Assembly: GCA_021733925.1 (NCBI GenBank) | Contig: JAIPJY010000014.1 | Location: forward strand, 1 to 64,000 | Origin: Prosthecobacter sp. | Lineage (GTDB): Bacteria > Verrucomicrobiota > Verrucomicrobiia > Verrucomicrobiales > Verrucomicrobiaceae | Direction of reading: 5' to 3' | Length of the DNA stretch: 64,000 nucleotides | Shown: positions 17,173 to 27,036 of the stretch, in pieces | How positions within the stretch are numbered: the stretch's first letter is position 1 | Layout: every line of letters starts with the position of its first letter | Made by a program: the position numbers and the translations under genes | The notes under the pieces: generated by a model | What the model saw: only the letters and a program-made list of their open reading frames with translations | Told to the model about the DNA's origin: nothing | The model's database searches: none

Positions 17173-18477
17173 TCATTTGTTTGCATCCAGAAAATCACAC
17201 ACTGCCGCCGCCATCACGGCTACGCCAGTTTTGAGGCTTTCTTCGTCGCAGTCGTACATGGGGGTGTGGCCGCCGTAGGTCATGCCTTTCTCCTCATTCG
17301 CCACGCCGAGGCGGAAGTAAAAGCCGGGCACAACCTGCGCGAAGTAGCTGAAGTCTTCACCGCCCATGCCGGGGATGAGTTCAATAACGTTCTGCTCACC
17401 GACGATTCGTTTGAAGGCTGGCAGCGTGGCCTGGATGAGCTTGCGGTCATTGATGATGCTGGGATAGGTTTTGCGGTACTCCATCTCATAGGTCGCGCCG
17501 TGGGCTGAGGTGATGCCTTTGAGGATGCGCTCCATCTGAGTGATGATGCCGTCACGAAATGCGGCATCGTAGGTGCGCACGGTGCCGCCGAGCTCGACTT
17601 TCTCGGCGATGATGTTTTCGCGGTCGCCGCCGCTGATGGTGCCGATGCTGATGACGAGGGGTTGGCGGGTGTTGGTCTGGCGGCTTTTGATCATCTGCAG
17701 CGCCATGATGGCCTCTGCGGCCACGGCGATGGCATCCACCCCTTTGTGTGGCGCGGAACCGTGCGCCATCTTGCCGTGGATGGTGATGTGAAAGCGGTCG
17801 CTGTTCGCATTGTCGATGCCCGGCGTGTAGCCGACCTGCCCTGCCTTCAGATAATGCACCGCATCATCCGTGACACCCGCAGGCTGCACCACTGCTGTGG
17901 TGTGCAGGCCGAACACGGCTGCTGGCTTCGGGTTTTCCATCGCGCCTTCAGCCACCATGAGCTTCGCGCCCCAGTCACCTTTGAAGGTGGCGGGCATGGC
18001 TTCTTCAGCAGGCTGAAACAGAAACTTCACGCTGCCTTTGACGAGATCTCGATGCTTTGCCAGCAACTCCGCCACGCCCAGCGCGCAAGTGACATGTACA
18101 TCATGACCGCAGGCATGCATGACTCCTGGATTCTGCGAGCGGTAGGGCACGCTGCGCAGTTCCTTGATGGGCAGCGCATCCATGTCCGCACGTACCGCCA
18201 CGCAAGGGCCGTCCTGCCCGCCTTTGAGAAGCGCCACCACTCCATGCTTCGCCACACCCGTTTTGATGTCGGTGAAGCCGAGTTCCTGCAGACGATCCGC
18301 CACCAGCTTTGAGGTGCGTGCCTCTTCGTTCGACAATTCCGGATGCATGTGAATGTCCCGCCTGATTTCCACGAGTTTCGGAAACATCTCCTCGATGCTC
18401 TTTTGGAAAATGGCATCACGTGTTTCAGCGGCGAAGGCTGACGCGCCGAAGATGAGAGGAAGGATGAAGTGCTTCAT
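17173..18477 (-). CDS. Secreted M20 family amidohydrolase
   Basis: A 434-residue metallopeptidase of the M20D group, which includes hippurate and N-acyl-amino-acid amidohydrolases. A short signal peptide ends near FAAET. Family motifs are IRRDIHMHPELSNEE, VRADMDALP, MHACGHDVH (metal ligands), FQPAEE (catalytic Glu) and GGEDFSYF (last metal ligand). The dimerisation domain is complete. Periplasmic cleavage of N-acyl or peptide bonds is expected, and an association with the downstream wall-peptidase-like gene is suggestive but unproven. Confidence 0.9.
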   Translation of the reverse strand: MKHFILPLIFGASAFAAETRDAIFQKSIEEMFPKLVEIRRDIHMHPELSNEEARTSKLVADRLQELGFTDIKTGVAKHGVVALLKGGQDGPCVAVRADMDALPIKELRSVPYRSQNPGVMHACGHDVHVTCALGVAELLAKHRDLVKGSVKFLFQPAEEAMPATFKGDWGAKLMVAEGAMENPKPAAVFGLHTTAVVQPAGVTDDAVHYLKAGQVGYTPGIDNANSDRFHITIHGKMAHGSAPHKGVDAIAVAAEAIMALQMIKSRQTNTRQPLVISIGTISGGDRENIIAEKVELGGTVRTYDAAFRDGIITQMERILKGITSAHGATYEMEYRKTYPSIINDRKLIQATLPAFKRIVGEQNVIELIPGMGGEDFSYFAQVVPGFYFRLGVANEEKGMTYGGHTPMYDCDEESLKTGVAVMAAAVCDFLDANK

Positions 18478-18489
18478 GGGGACAAAAAA

Positions 18490-18786
18490 TCAAAGTCGTT
18501 CGCGCCAGTAATCGGGCCTTCGGCGGTGATGCATCACGGCGACGATGCGAACGTGCTGCCCTGCTTCATTGTAGCGGTAGAACAGGTAATAGGGAAAGCG
18601 CTTCATTCTGAAGATGCGCGTGCTGCCTCCGACTGGCGGATAGCGGTCCGGATGCTGCAACAGCTGAACCACGGAAGCCTCCACTGCTTGAGTGAACTCC
18701 ACGCCGAGCAGGTAACGCTGCTCCTCGTACCAAGAGGCGGCATCCTGATATTCGTCCAACGCGTCAGGATGAAATTCAAAGGTCAT
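18490..18786 (-). CDS. RelE/ParE superfamily toxin
   Basis: A 98-residue basic protein with the RelE/ParE fold pattern: an N-terminal strand and ALDEYQDAASWYEEQ helix pair, then HPDRYPPVGG, IFRMKRFPYYLFYR, and a final VRIVAVMHHRRRP strand. Toxins of this fold either cut mRNA at the ribosome or poison gyrase; this sequence alone does not say which. It overlaps the upstream antitoxin gene by four bases (18783-18786), the normal order for such modules. Confidence 0.85.
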   Translation of the reverse strand: MTFEFHPDALDEYQDAASWYEEQRYLLGVEFTQAVEASVVQLLQHPDRYPPVGGSTRIFRMKRFPYYLFYRYNEAGQHVRIVAVMHHRRRPDYWRERL

Positions 18787-19022
18787 GCCTGAGATTTGAG
18801 CAGTATGGCTTCACGCACGCGGCGGAGTCCTTCTTCACCGGGAATACCCTTCACAAGGCCTGCTTCCAAATCATCTGCGCGCCGCTGTGCCTCGGCGAGT
18901 TGGGCTTCAAACACTGCTCCTGCGGGTTCAATACTGCCGATCAACTGCTCGGCCAGAGCCACACGGCTTTCTGGCGACAGGCAGAGAGCATTTTCAAAAA
19001 GCTGGTTCACTGTAATGGCCAT
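18783..19022 (-). CDS. Addiction module antitoxin
   Basis: A 79-residue acidic helical protein of the addiction module component family (TIGR02574 type). It has the typical N-terminal LSPESRVALAEQLIGSI helix and a charged helical C-terminus. It should bind and neutralise the RelE/ParE-like toxin encoded immediately downstream. The promoter, and a likely autoregulatory operator, should lie in 19023-19062. Confidence 0.82.
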   Translation of the reverse strand: MAITVNQLFENALCLSPESRVALAEQLIGSIEPAGAVFEAQLAEAQRRADDLEAGLVKGIPGEEGLRRVREAILLKSQA

Positions 19023-19062
19023 GACGAGACAATAGTAAGATCAGAAGTATTGAATGCAACTC

Positions 19063-22000
19063 TCACCTCTGAGCCACTCCCGCAGTGATCTCCTTGGAGT
19101 TGGTGCGCAGGATTTCGATGCCATTGAGGATGGGGGCGCTGGCGGGGGATGCGGGAATGAGTTCCACCACGAGAGTGTCGGTCACCGGAATGTTATCAAA
19201 CTGCTCCACGATGGCCCCCTTGCGCGTTGCGGGGTCAAAGGCCTTTAGCACGGTTTTGCCGCCAAGCTTGACGTCGAAGACACGCTGGCCGGGCTGATCG
19301 TCTGCCTGCGCTGCAAACATGAGCTTCACGGTGTAGGTCGCGGGTGGCTGGCCTTTGGCGAGAAGAGGGATGTCGAACTTCGTCAGTTCGCGCAGACCAC
19401 TCGTGAAGATCCAAGGAGTGTCGTGGCCTGAGATGGAAGGGTTTTCGGAGTTGAAGGCGTAAGCACCGCCGGTTTTGCTGGTGTATTGCGGTTTGAAATC
19501 CAGCGGCAGATCGATACCCGCACGGCTGCTGGGGCGTGGATAGCCGAGCCAGAGCTTGCCGTGCGCATCGCGGCGGTCTCCCGGTGCTCCGAGATTCAAA
19601 GCCATGTGCTGCACCGGCAGGGAAGGGCCGTCGGCGCTGTACACGCCCCAGTTCATGCGGTCTTCACGCGGCTCAAACACCACCGTGCTCGCGATGGAGA
19701 AAAGGCACACGCAGCCCGCGCTCGCCTCCGGGATCATGACCAGACCGTTGGCGGGGATGGTGTTGATCCAGCAGCCGAGCCGATGTCCGGCAAAATGCTC
19801 CGTGCCGCTGTCGCTGTCGCGATCATAGAAGGCGGTGAACTTGGAGCGGAAGAACATCATGTTCGGCGTCGCCGAAATCGCGCCGCAGTGGTGGCCGGGG
19901 CGGGCAAACATCCACGCGGACTCCTCGCCGGTGATTGGATGTTTGCGCGTCTTCTGCGCTCCGGTGTACAAGTCATAGCTCCACGGTTCGGCAATGATTT
20001 CGTTGTCGATCACCACCGGCCGGTGCCGGTAGTTCGCATCCTTGGCCCAGAGTTTGTCGCCCTTGTTCGCATCCAGCACGACGAGGCGGCGGCGTTTGAA
20101 TTCACCGCTCAAGAACTGCTCCCAGTAGTGGCCGTTGGCGTTGGCTCCACCCAGCACCAGGTGCCCGTTGTGGTACATGAGCGTCAGGGCTCCGCCGCCG
20201 ATGCCGATCTCGCTGCAGTCCGTCACATCGACCGGATTGGCCCACTGCTGCTTGCCGGTGGTGGCGTCGAGTGCCACCGCCATTCGCATGTCGTTGTTTT
20301 TCACGCGGTCCTCCGCCAGTTCACGCTCCTTGCCGGTGAGCTTGGCGAGGTCGGTCTTGTCCTGCGCGAGCATGAGCGCACGCTGCTCGGGCGTGAGCGA
20401 GGCGTCGATGAAGAACAGACGGCCGTCACCGATGGCGATGCTCACGTGGGAGATGTGCTTGCCCTGATGCGTCCATTTCAGCGTGCCGGTTTTCACATCG
20501 AAGGCAAAGATGCGGTCCGTCGAGATCGAGCCGCTCTTGCCACGGCGTGCCACTTCGGCAGCCTTTTCGACGCGCTCGGTTTCGGTCCCATAGAGCAGGC
20601 CGTCCTGATAGGCGATGTAGCCCCACTGCAGGTCTTTCTTGGTGCCTGCACCGGGGATTTTCAGGGTGCGCACGATCTTGCCCGTCGCCGCGTCAAACTG
20701 AATGCACTCATCCTCCATGAGCATGAAGAGGTAGTCATCGCTCGCGGCCATGTTGCCGGGTTCGCGGGCGTTGTACACGCCGATGCGCATCGCGCCGGGG
20801 TTCAGCGTCTCCCACAGCAGCTGGCCGTTGTAGGCGTCGTAGGCCATCACGCTGTCCTCGCCCTGCACAAACAGGCGTCCGTTCACCGACAGCGGCCCCA
20901 CCGCTCCGTCGTGACGGTTGACCACCTTGCCCGGGCCGGGATCGCCATACCACAGCACGCTCAGGCCGCCCTTGATGCGGCGGTCATCGGTGCTCGAAGT
21001 GTTTGCCGCATTGCCATACTGGTGCGACCACGAACTCGCACCCGGCAGGGAGGAACGCGTGAGCACGCTCCAGCCGTCGCTGTTCGCCAGCGTGGCTTTC
21101 TCATCGGTCAGTTTCGTCGCGGCGAGCCATGCGGTCGTCTGCGGTGTCGCCTTAAAGCAGAACTTGCCGCCAATCGGTTTCAAATGCCGCGCCACATCGG
21201 TCGCGACGCCTACAGGCTCCTCGCTGTCGCTCACAATCAAATTCGCGCAGTAGCTTGAATACGGCATCACCGCGAGATCGAGGTGATCCACCGTGATGCG
21301 CGTGCCGTACAGGCCTGTGGCCAGCAGTGCCTGGCGTGCGGCGGCGACCTTTTTTTCATCGGCATCGACGCCGAAGACGATCAGGTCGCTGCGTTTGGCC
21401 AGCTCATAGGCGAGCTTTCCCTGATTGTTGCCCAGCACAATGCAGAAGCCCTTGGTGACGCCGGTTTGTTTCAGGATGGCCTGCGCCGCATCCGCATGCG
21501 CTTTGTCCGAGACGAATTCATCCGGCTTCTTCGCGGCGATCACCTCCGCTGCTTTCGCGCCAAAGACGTACACGCGGCCCGTGGTCGTGCTGACCACGAG
21601 ATGACCATCCGCCACGGCCAGACCACGCGCCTCGCCATCCACGGCCGCTTTCCATGCCAGCAGGCCGGTTTCGGCGTCAATCGCGATCACTTCGCCCTTG
21701 CCGCCTGCGATGACGGTTTTGCCCGCGATGATCAGCGCGGACTCATGCTGTGTGTCGAGCGACCATTTCATACCAGCATCGGTGGAGGCTGCCAGATCGG
21801 CTTTGTGCTGTGCGATTTCGTCCTGCTTCGCCTTGTAGGCAATGCGCAGCGGTTCGTACTTCGCCGCGACAGCGGCCAGATCCGCCTGCGCTTTCGCAAA
21901 GGCCGCCGGATCGTCCTTCACCTTCCGCGCAGCGGCTTCGGCTGCCTGAAACTTCTTGGCTTCGGCCAGCGCAGGATGTTTTTTCAAATCAGCGCTGAGC

Positions 22001-23052
22001 TTGGTGATGGCCATTTCATGACCGTGGCGGATGCGTGTGCCTTCGGCATGCTTCAGGTGGTCCACGGCGATGATTTTGGTGCCGTTGGCCATGTAGCCCA
22101 TGTCGCCCGCCAGGGTCATCTGCGTGCCCGCAAACCAGCCATAGCCGGATTTCTGCTTCTCCTGATCCAGCGCCAGGATGTGATGCTCCCCCACGGCATA
22201 GATTTGATCATCGGCCAGAAAGGCCTGCGTGCCGCCGATGGGCCCGCCCGCATCGCCACGCCAGCCGGGTTCGGGTTTGGCGATGAGTTCGCCCGTTTTG
22301 CGATCAATCGACACCGCGAGCGCTCTGCCGGACGGCACGAAAAGAATGTCCTTCGTCGCCAGCAGGTAGCCTTGAGGAGAGAGGTCATTGCGGCCCGCGT
22401 CCTTCTCGCTAATCGCGTCATTCTTCCAGATGATCTTCCCTGTGGCGGCTTCGACCGCGTAGAGAAAGACCTTCTCATGCGGAAACACGCCTGCTCCGAA
22501 ATACGCGGTGTCGCCATCCACCAGCAAACCCGTGCGCACCGGCCAGCGCGAGATCATGCGGCCACGCGCCAGGATGCGCTCGTCATGCGGTCCGGCGCGC
22601 AGCTTCCACACCAGCTTCCCCGTCTGCGCATCGAGGCAGTAGGCGTAGCCGTCATCCGAGCCCACATAGACTTTTCCAGCAGCGATGGCTGGAGCCAGCC
22701 GCACCGGGCCATTGGTGAAGAACGACCACAGCTCCTTGCCTGTGGCCAGATCACGGCAGATGACGCGTCCATCGACGGACGAACCGAAAAACACCCGCCC
22801 CGCGCTGATGGCGACTTGAAACACCTCGTCAAAGCGGATGCGGTTCAGCGTCACGTGTTTTTCAAACACCCTGCCATCCTCTCCCGCCCAGGCCATCTGC
22901 GGCGCGGAGGCGGATTCAAAGCTCCACGCCGGTTGCAGTGGCAGCTGGATTTCCTCCGTGGTCGCGCCGACGCGTGAGGCATCGTGCAGGTAGGTCGGCC
23001 AGTCGGCACTGGCGGTGGAAAGAGCAAGCAGGAGGAGCAGAAGCGGACGCAT
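19063..23052 (-). CDS. Giant secreted PQQ-type propeller/methyltransferase-like/malectin-like protein
   Basis: A 1329-residue protein with a signal peptide (1-16). Residues about 60-500 and 665-1110 carry PQQ/WD-type blades with repeated DAxTGKxxWK-like motifs. A charged helical, coiled-coil-like insert lies at about 350-420. Residues about 515-650 resemble a class I SAM-dependent methyltransferase: a VLGNNQGKLAYELA motif I-like loop at 539-552, an acidic GVDADEKKV strand end at 561-569, and a following DHLDL. Residues about 1225-1320 resemble a malectin-type carbohydrate-binding domain. ATG at 23052 is chosen because the signal peptide begins there. Function is unknown. The nearest upstream gene is divergent. 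Confidence 0.85.
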   Translation of the reverse strand: MRPLLLLLLALSTASADWPTYLHDASRVGATTEEIQLPLQPAWSFESASAPQMAWAGEDGRVFEKHVTLNRIRFDEVFQVAISAGRVFFGSSVDGRVICRDLATGKELWSFFTNGPVRLAPAIAAGKVYVGSDDGYAYCLDAQTGKLVWKLRAGPHDERILARGRMISRWPVRTGLLVDGDTAYFGAGVFPHEKVFLYAVEAATGKIIWKNDAISEKDAGRNDLSPQGYLLATKDILFVPSGRALAVSIDRKTGELIAKPEPGWRGDAGGPIGGTQAFLADDQIYAVGEHHILALDQEKQKSGYGWFAGTQMTLAGDMGYMANGTKIIAVDHLKHAEGTRIRHGHEMAITKLSADLKKHPALAEAKKFQAAEAAARKVKDDPAAFAKAQADLAAVAAKYEPLRIAYKAKQDEIAQHKADLAASTDAGMKWSLDTQHESALIIAGKTVIAGGKGEVIAIDAETGLLAWKAAVDGEARGLAVADGHLVVSTTTGRVYVFGAKAAEVIAAKKPDEFVSDKAHADAAQAILKQTGVTKGFCIVLGNNQGKLAYELAKRSDLIVFGVDADEKKVAAARQALLATGLYGTRITVDHLDLAVMPYSSYCANLIVSDSEEPVGVATDVARHLKPIGGKFCFKATPQTTAWLAATKLTDEKATLANSDGWSVLTRSSLPGASSWSHQYGNAANTSSTDDRRIKGGLSVLWYGDPGPGKVVNRHDGAVGPLSVNGRLFVQGEDSVMAYDAYNGQLLWETLNPGAMRIGVYNAREPGNMAASDDYLFMLMEDECIQFDAATGKIVRTLKIPGAGTKKDLQWGYIAYQDGLLYGTETERVEKAAEVARRGKSGSISTDRIFAFDVKTGTLKWTHQGKHISHVSIAIGDGRLFFIDASLTPEQRALMLAQDKTDLAKLTGKERELAEDRVKNNDMRMAVALDATTGKQQWANPVDVTDCSEIGIGGGALTLMYHNGHLVLGGANANGHYWEQFLSGEFKRRRLVVLDANKGDKLWAKDANYRHRPVVIDNEIIAEPWSYDLYTGAQKTRKHPITGEESAWMFARPGHHCGAISATPNMMFFRSKFTAFYDRDSDSGTEHFAGHRLGCWINTIPANGLVMIPEASAGCVCLFSIASTVVFEPREDRMNWGVYSADGPSLPVQHMALNLGAPGDRRDAHGKLWLGYPRPSSRAGIDLPLDFKPQYTSKTGGAYAFNSENPSISGHDTPWIFTSGLRELTKFDIPLLAKGQPPATYTVKLMFAAQADDQPGQRVFDVKLGGKTVLKAFDPATRKGAIVEQFDNIPVTDTLVVELIPASPASAPILNGIEILRTNSKEITAGVAQR

Positions 23053-23116
23053 GGTCGGACTAAAACGCACACCGGATGGCGAATTCATCCAAAGTGCGGC
23101 GTATTGTGCAGTTCCC

Positions 23117-24067
23117 ATGCTGCGCCGTCTTGTCTCCATCCTCGTTTTATCCGCGACCACCGCGTTTGCGTGCTCCGTGCCGGTGTTCCGTTATGCCCTG
23201 GAACATTGGGCCGCAGATCCGTATCGGGTCACGCTGCCGCATGGCGTCAAGCTGGAGGGTAACCTCAAGGCCACCGTCGGCGCGGCCCAGCGCATCGAGC
23301 TGCGCCAGCCGCTCATGATGCGCAATGACGAGGTCATCTGGTCGGCGGAGTATTCGGAGGCCAATGCCCGGCTGCTGGTCGACTCACCGGCGCGTCAGCA
23401 GATCGCCGAGCGGCTCGCCAATGGCGAAAGCGCCGTGTGGGTGCTGCTCGAAATCGGCGACAAGGCGAAGGACGACGCGGCGGCCAAATTTCTTGACGAA
23501 CGTCTCGAATACCTCAGCAGCGTGATGGAGCTGCCAAAGCTCGACCAGCAGGACGTCAAAAACGGCCTCGTCTCAATTCCCGGTGACGGCCTGCGTCTTG
23601 CCTTTTCGACGCTGCGGCTGAAGCGCAGTGATGCCGCCGAGAGCGCCTTTGTGGCGATGCTGCTCGCGAGCGAGCCCGATTTGCGCAGCCTCAATGAGCC
23701 GATCGCGTTTCCGATTTTTGGGCAGGGCCGTGTGCTCTATGCGCTCGTCGGCAAAGGCATCAAAGTGGAAACCGTCGATCATGCCGCGCAGTTTCTCATT
23801 GGCTCCTGCTCCTGCCAGGTGAAGGAGCAGAATCCTGGCGTGGATCTCGTCATGGCGGTCGATTGGAAACAGATGGTGAAGGCTCAGACTATGCCCGGGC
23901 AGCAGCTGCCGGAGTTAAGCCAGATCGCCGATCTGCTGCCGCAGACAGTGAAGATTGAGGGCACGCCCCCACCGCAGTCTGTGCCTGACAACTCCCGCTT
24001 TTATTGGGGCATGGGACTAGGGTTGCTCGTCCTGCTCCTTGTGCTCGGGTGGCTCAAGGGTTCGTAG
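23117..24067 (+). CDS. Membrane-anchored CxC protein conserved in PVC bacteria
   Basis: A 316-residue protein with an N-terminal signal segment, Cys19 at its end (FACSVPVFRY; a weak lipobox), a large exported domain, and a C-terminal membrane segment at about 293-312. A CSC motif sits at 231-233. From memory, proteins starting this way recur in Planctomycetota and Verrucomicrobiota, often near ABC-type export genes; that association cannot be checked here. The ATG at 23117 was chosen for the signal segment. It is divergent from the giant propeller gene with a 64-bp spacer. Its last 14 bases overlap the end of the convergent gene. Confidence 0.72.
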   Translation: MLRRLVSILVLSATTAFACSVPVFRYALEHWAADPYRVTLPHGVKLEGNLKATVGAAQRIELRQPLMMRNDEVIWSAEYSEANARLLVDSPARQQIAERLANGESAVWVLLEIGDKAKDDAAAKFLDERLEYLSSVMELPKLDQQDVKNGLVSIPGDGLRLAFSTLRLKRSDAAESAFVAMLLASEPDLRSLNEPIAFPIFGQGRVLYALVGKGIKVETVDHAAQFLIGSCSCQVKEQNPGVDLVMAVDWKQMVKAQTMPGQQLPELSQIADLLPQTVKIEGTPPPQSVPDNSRFYWGMGLGLLVLLLVLGWLKGS

Positions 24068-24929
24068 CATTCAGATCAAGCCCCAGCTTCTTGAGCTCCC
24101 ATTCCTGCGTCGGCCAGTCGATCTCCGCCGTCCTGCCCACGGGCTTCTCGTTGGCGTAGATCCCGGCGGACAGAGGTCGTATGCGGCGGTGCGTCGCGTG
24201 CTTGTCCACCAGCGGCATGCCCTGCGTTTTTGGAGAAGGGTTTTGTGCAGCCTTCTCCTCCTCCTGCCAGACGGTAGCGAGCTGATGCAGTGCGACGATG
24301 CGGTACCAGTGCCAAGGCTGCTCGCACACCACGTTGTCGCGGCACCAGCGCCAGTTCGCAAAGCGTTCCAGTTCGGCGGGGCGCACGAGGAAGCAGCGCA
24401 CGCATTTGCGCCGCACCACCTGGCGGTCTTCGCAGGTCATGGCAAACATCCACGTCTCGCGCGCAAACGGCGTGATGGCCAGATGCCCCGCGATGTGGTT
24501 GAACGCATCATTCAGGATTTCGAACCCCAGCGTGCCCTCGGTCCGCAGCACCGGCTTCCGCAGCGTCGTGATATCTGCCAGTTCGCGCACGATCTTCCGC
24601 GCCGCAGGATTGTCATACAGATCATTCACAGTCGTGCTCGGCATCAGATTGCGGAAGATGAGCGCATACTTGTCCGTGCCCGGCACTGGAACCAGAAAGT
24701 GCGCCTGAAACAGCACGTCGTCCGAATCCCCACGGCGCAGGCGGTCGAGAGATTTCAAATGCCGACGGAACAGCAGGAACCAGCTGGCACCAAATCCGAG
24801 CAGGAAACCGATGAATTTGCCCGTGATCTCCGGCACCACGCGGCTCCATTCCAGATGGCGCAGCCAGTCCGCCACTTGCTGGGTGTTCAAACTGCCGGCA
24901 CATTGAATGAATTGATCGTAAAGATTCAT
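24054..24929 (-). CDS. Hypothetical single-pass membrane protein
   Basis: A 291-residue protein of unknown family. One hydrophobic segment lies at about 36-55 (FIGFLLGFGASWFLLF), followed by a basic stretch, suggesting a small N-terminal part outside and a large cytoplasmic domain. The middle is rich in Cys and Trp (CEDRQ, KCVRC, FANWRWCRDNVVC), which could bind a metal. The gene converges on the CxC protein gene and overlaps its end by 14 bases. Codon use matches the neighbours. Confidence 0.6.
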   Translation of the reverse strand: MNLYDQFIQCAGSLNTQQVADWLRHLEWSRVVPEITGKFIGFLLGFGASWFLLFRRHLKSLDRLRRGDSDDVLFQAHFLVPVPGTDKYALIFRNLMPSTTVNDLYDNPAARKIVRELADITTLRKPVLRTEGTLGFEILNDAFNHIAGHLAITPFARETWMFAMTCEDRQVVRRKCVRCFLVRPAELERFANWRWCRDNVVCEQPWHWYRIVALHQLATVWQEEEKAAQNPSPKTQGMPLVDKHATHRRIRPLSAGIYANEKPVGRTAEIDWPTQEWELKKLGLDLNATNP

Positions 24930-25093
24930 GAATATGAAGTGGGGGCTCTGAGAGGGCGGAGGCTAGAGGTAAAACATCTGTTGGCAAGGCGTGAACATGC
25001 ATTCAAAACCCGCCGAAGCTTGATGGTCAGGAGATCGAAATAACAGGCCGCAAACCGTGGACATGCCGGTGCCCGGAGCTAATCTGATGCCAC

Positions 25094-25837
25094 ATGCGCA
25101 ACGTCCTCTCGTTCCTCACACTCTTGCTGCTGGCCATCGGCTCCGGTGCAGGCCACGCCCAGGACAAACCGCTGGACGCGAAAGCCGCCAAGGCCGCATT
25201 CGACAAAGCCGACCACGCCCTCAACGAAGCCTGGGCCGCTGCGAAGAAGGCGCTGCCGGAAACCGAATTCAACAAGCTCAAGGAAGACCAGCGCGCCTGG
25301 GTGGATTACCGCGACTACCTCGCACGCTCACCGATGTACACCGGCGCGGAAGGGCAGGGCGAACTGCCGCTTGATGCGCCGGAGTATCTGGAAGCCGCCG
25401 CTGGTCTTGAAGACATGCGCACTGAGTGGCTCAAAGCGTTGATTCATGAATGGAAAGACGAAACACTGACCGGCTACTGGACGGACAGTTACGGCGGCAA
25501 CATCGAAGTCGTCGAACGTGAAGGGCATCTGCACTTTGTCATCCAGTGCGTGCGTGGCCCTACCTCGCATGTCGGCGGCCTGGCAGGTATCGCCGTTTGG
25601 AATGCGAGCATCGGTTGGTACAGCGACAAGGGCTTGGACAAAGACAAGACCGACGAAACCAATCTCAGCTTCATCCTCCGCGACAAGAAGCTTGAAATCA
25701 TCGGTGCCAATACCGGCTACTATCACGGAGCGCGTGCTTATTTTGATGGCAACTATGTCAAAGTGAAACCTCTGGACGTGAAATCACAGACGAAGATTGT
25801 CAAAGCCGCGAAATCAGGCGAAGTGCCCGAAGAATAA
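25094..25837 (+). CDS. Secreted protein with LprI-like (DUF1311) N-terminal domain
   Basis: A 247-residue protein with a signal peptide (about 1-22). Residues 30-110 match the LprI/DUF1311 helical domain: a [15 protein letters not shown] segment and [14 protein letters not shown] are typical. In some bacteria the domain inhibits lysozyme, but most members are uncharacterised. The C-terminal half (from about 120) is a beta-rich domain unknown to me. It precedes the VF530-type gene by 20 bp on the same strand. Confidence 0.75.
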   Translation: MRNVLSFLTLLLLAIGSGAGHAQDKPLDAKAAKAAFDKADHALNEAWAAAKKALPETEFNKLKEDQRAWVDYRDYLARSPMYTGAEGQGELPLDAPEYLEAAAGLEDMRTEWLKALIHEWKDETLTGYWTDSYGGNIEVVEREGHLHFVIQCVRGPTSHVGGLAGIAVWNASIGWYSDKGLDKDKTDETNLSFILRDKKLEIIGANTGYYHGARAYFDGNYVKVKPLDVKSQTKIVKAAKSGEVPEE

Positions 25838-25857
25838 ACTCCAACCACGAACTTATC

Positions 25858-26139
25858 ATGCACGCCGCCGGCCCCAAAAACCCGCTCCATGGCATCACGC
25901 TTCAAATGATTGTCACGCAACTCGTCGAACACTACGGCTGGGAGATGCTTGGCCGCATGATCCCGATCAACTGCTTCAACTGGCAGCCCAGCATCAAGTC
26001 CAGCCTCGTATTCCTTCGCCGCACACCTTGGGCACGTGAGAAGGTCGAGGCTCTGTACATCGACTCCTTGCCAGACATGCAGCCGCAGCCCCCGCCCGAG
26101 GACGCTCCTCCTCAAGAAGCGGAGCCTCCGTCGCCTTGA
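25858..26139 (+). CDS. VF530 family (DUF2132) DNA-binding-like protein
   Basis: A 93-residue protein. Its core, with [26 protein letters not shown] and [16 protein letters not shown], is characteristic of the small VF530/DUF2132 family, whose structure is annotated as DNA-binding-like. The last 20 residues form a Pro/Glu-rich tail. Function is not established. Confidence 0.85.
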   Translation: MHAAGPKNPLHGITLQMIVTQLVEHYGWEMLGRMIPINCFNWQPSIKSSLVFLRRTPWAREKVEALYIDSLPDMQPQPPPEDAPPQEAEPPSP

Positions 26140-26151
26140 ACGGACAGTGCT

Positions 26152-26904
<753 letters not shown>

Positions 26905-27036
26905 TCGTGGGGATTCTACGTGGTCCCGATGCCTGCGGTTGCCTGTCAGTTCAAGTCAGGACTGCACCCAAGGCCCAGTCACCTTGATTGAAACACTTGA
27001 GTCATTCCGGGTGTTTACTGCGCTCCCATTCCCTTC

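Noticed and set aside
19486-22977. Two long plus-strand open frames opposite the giant propeller gene
   Set aside because: Both are His/Arg/Ala-rich antisense shadows, while the minus strand encodes clear propeller repeats throughout.
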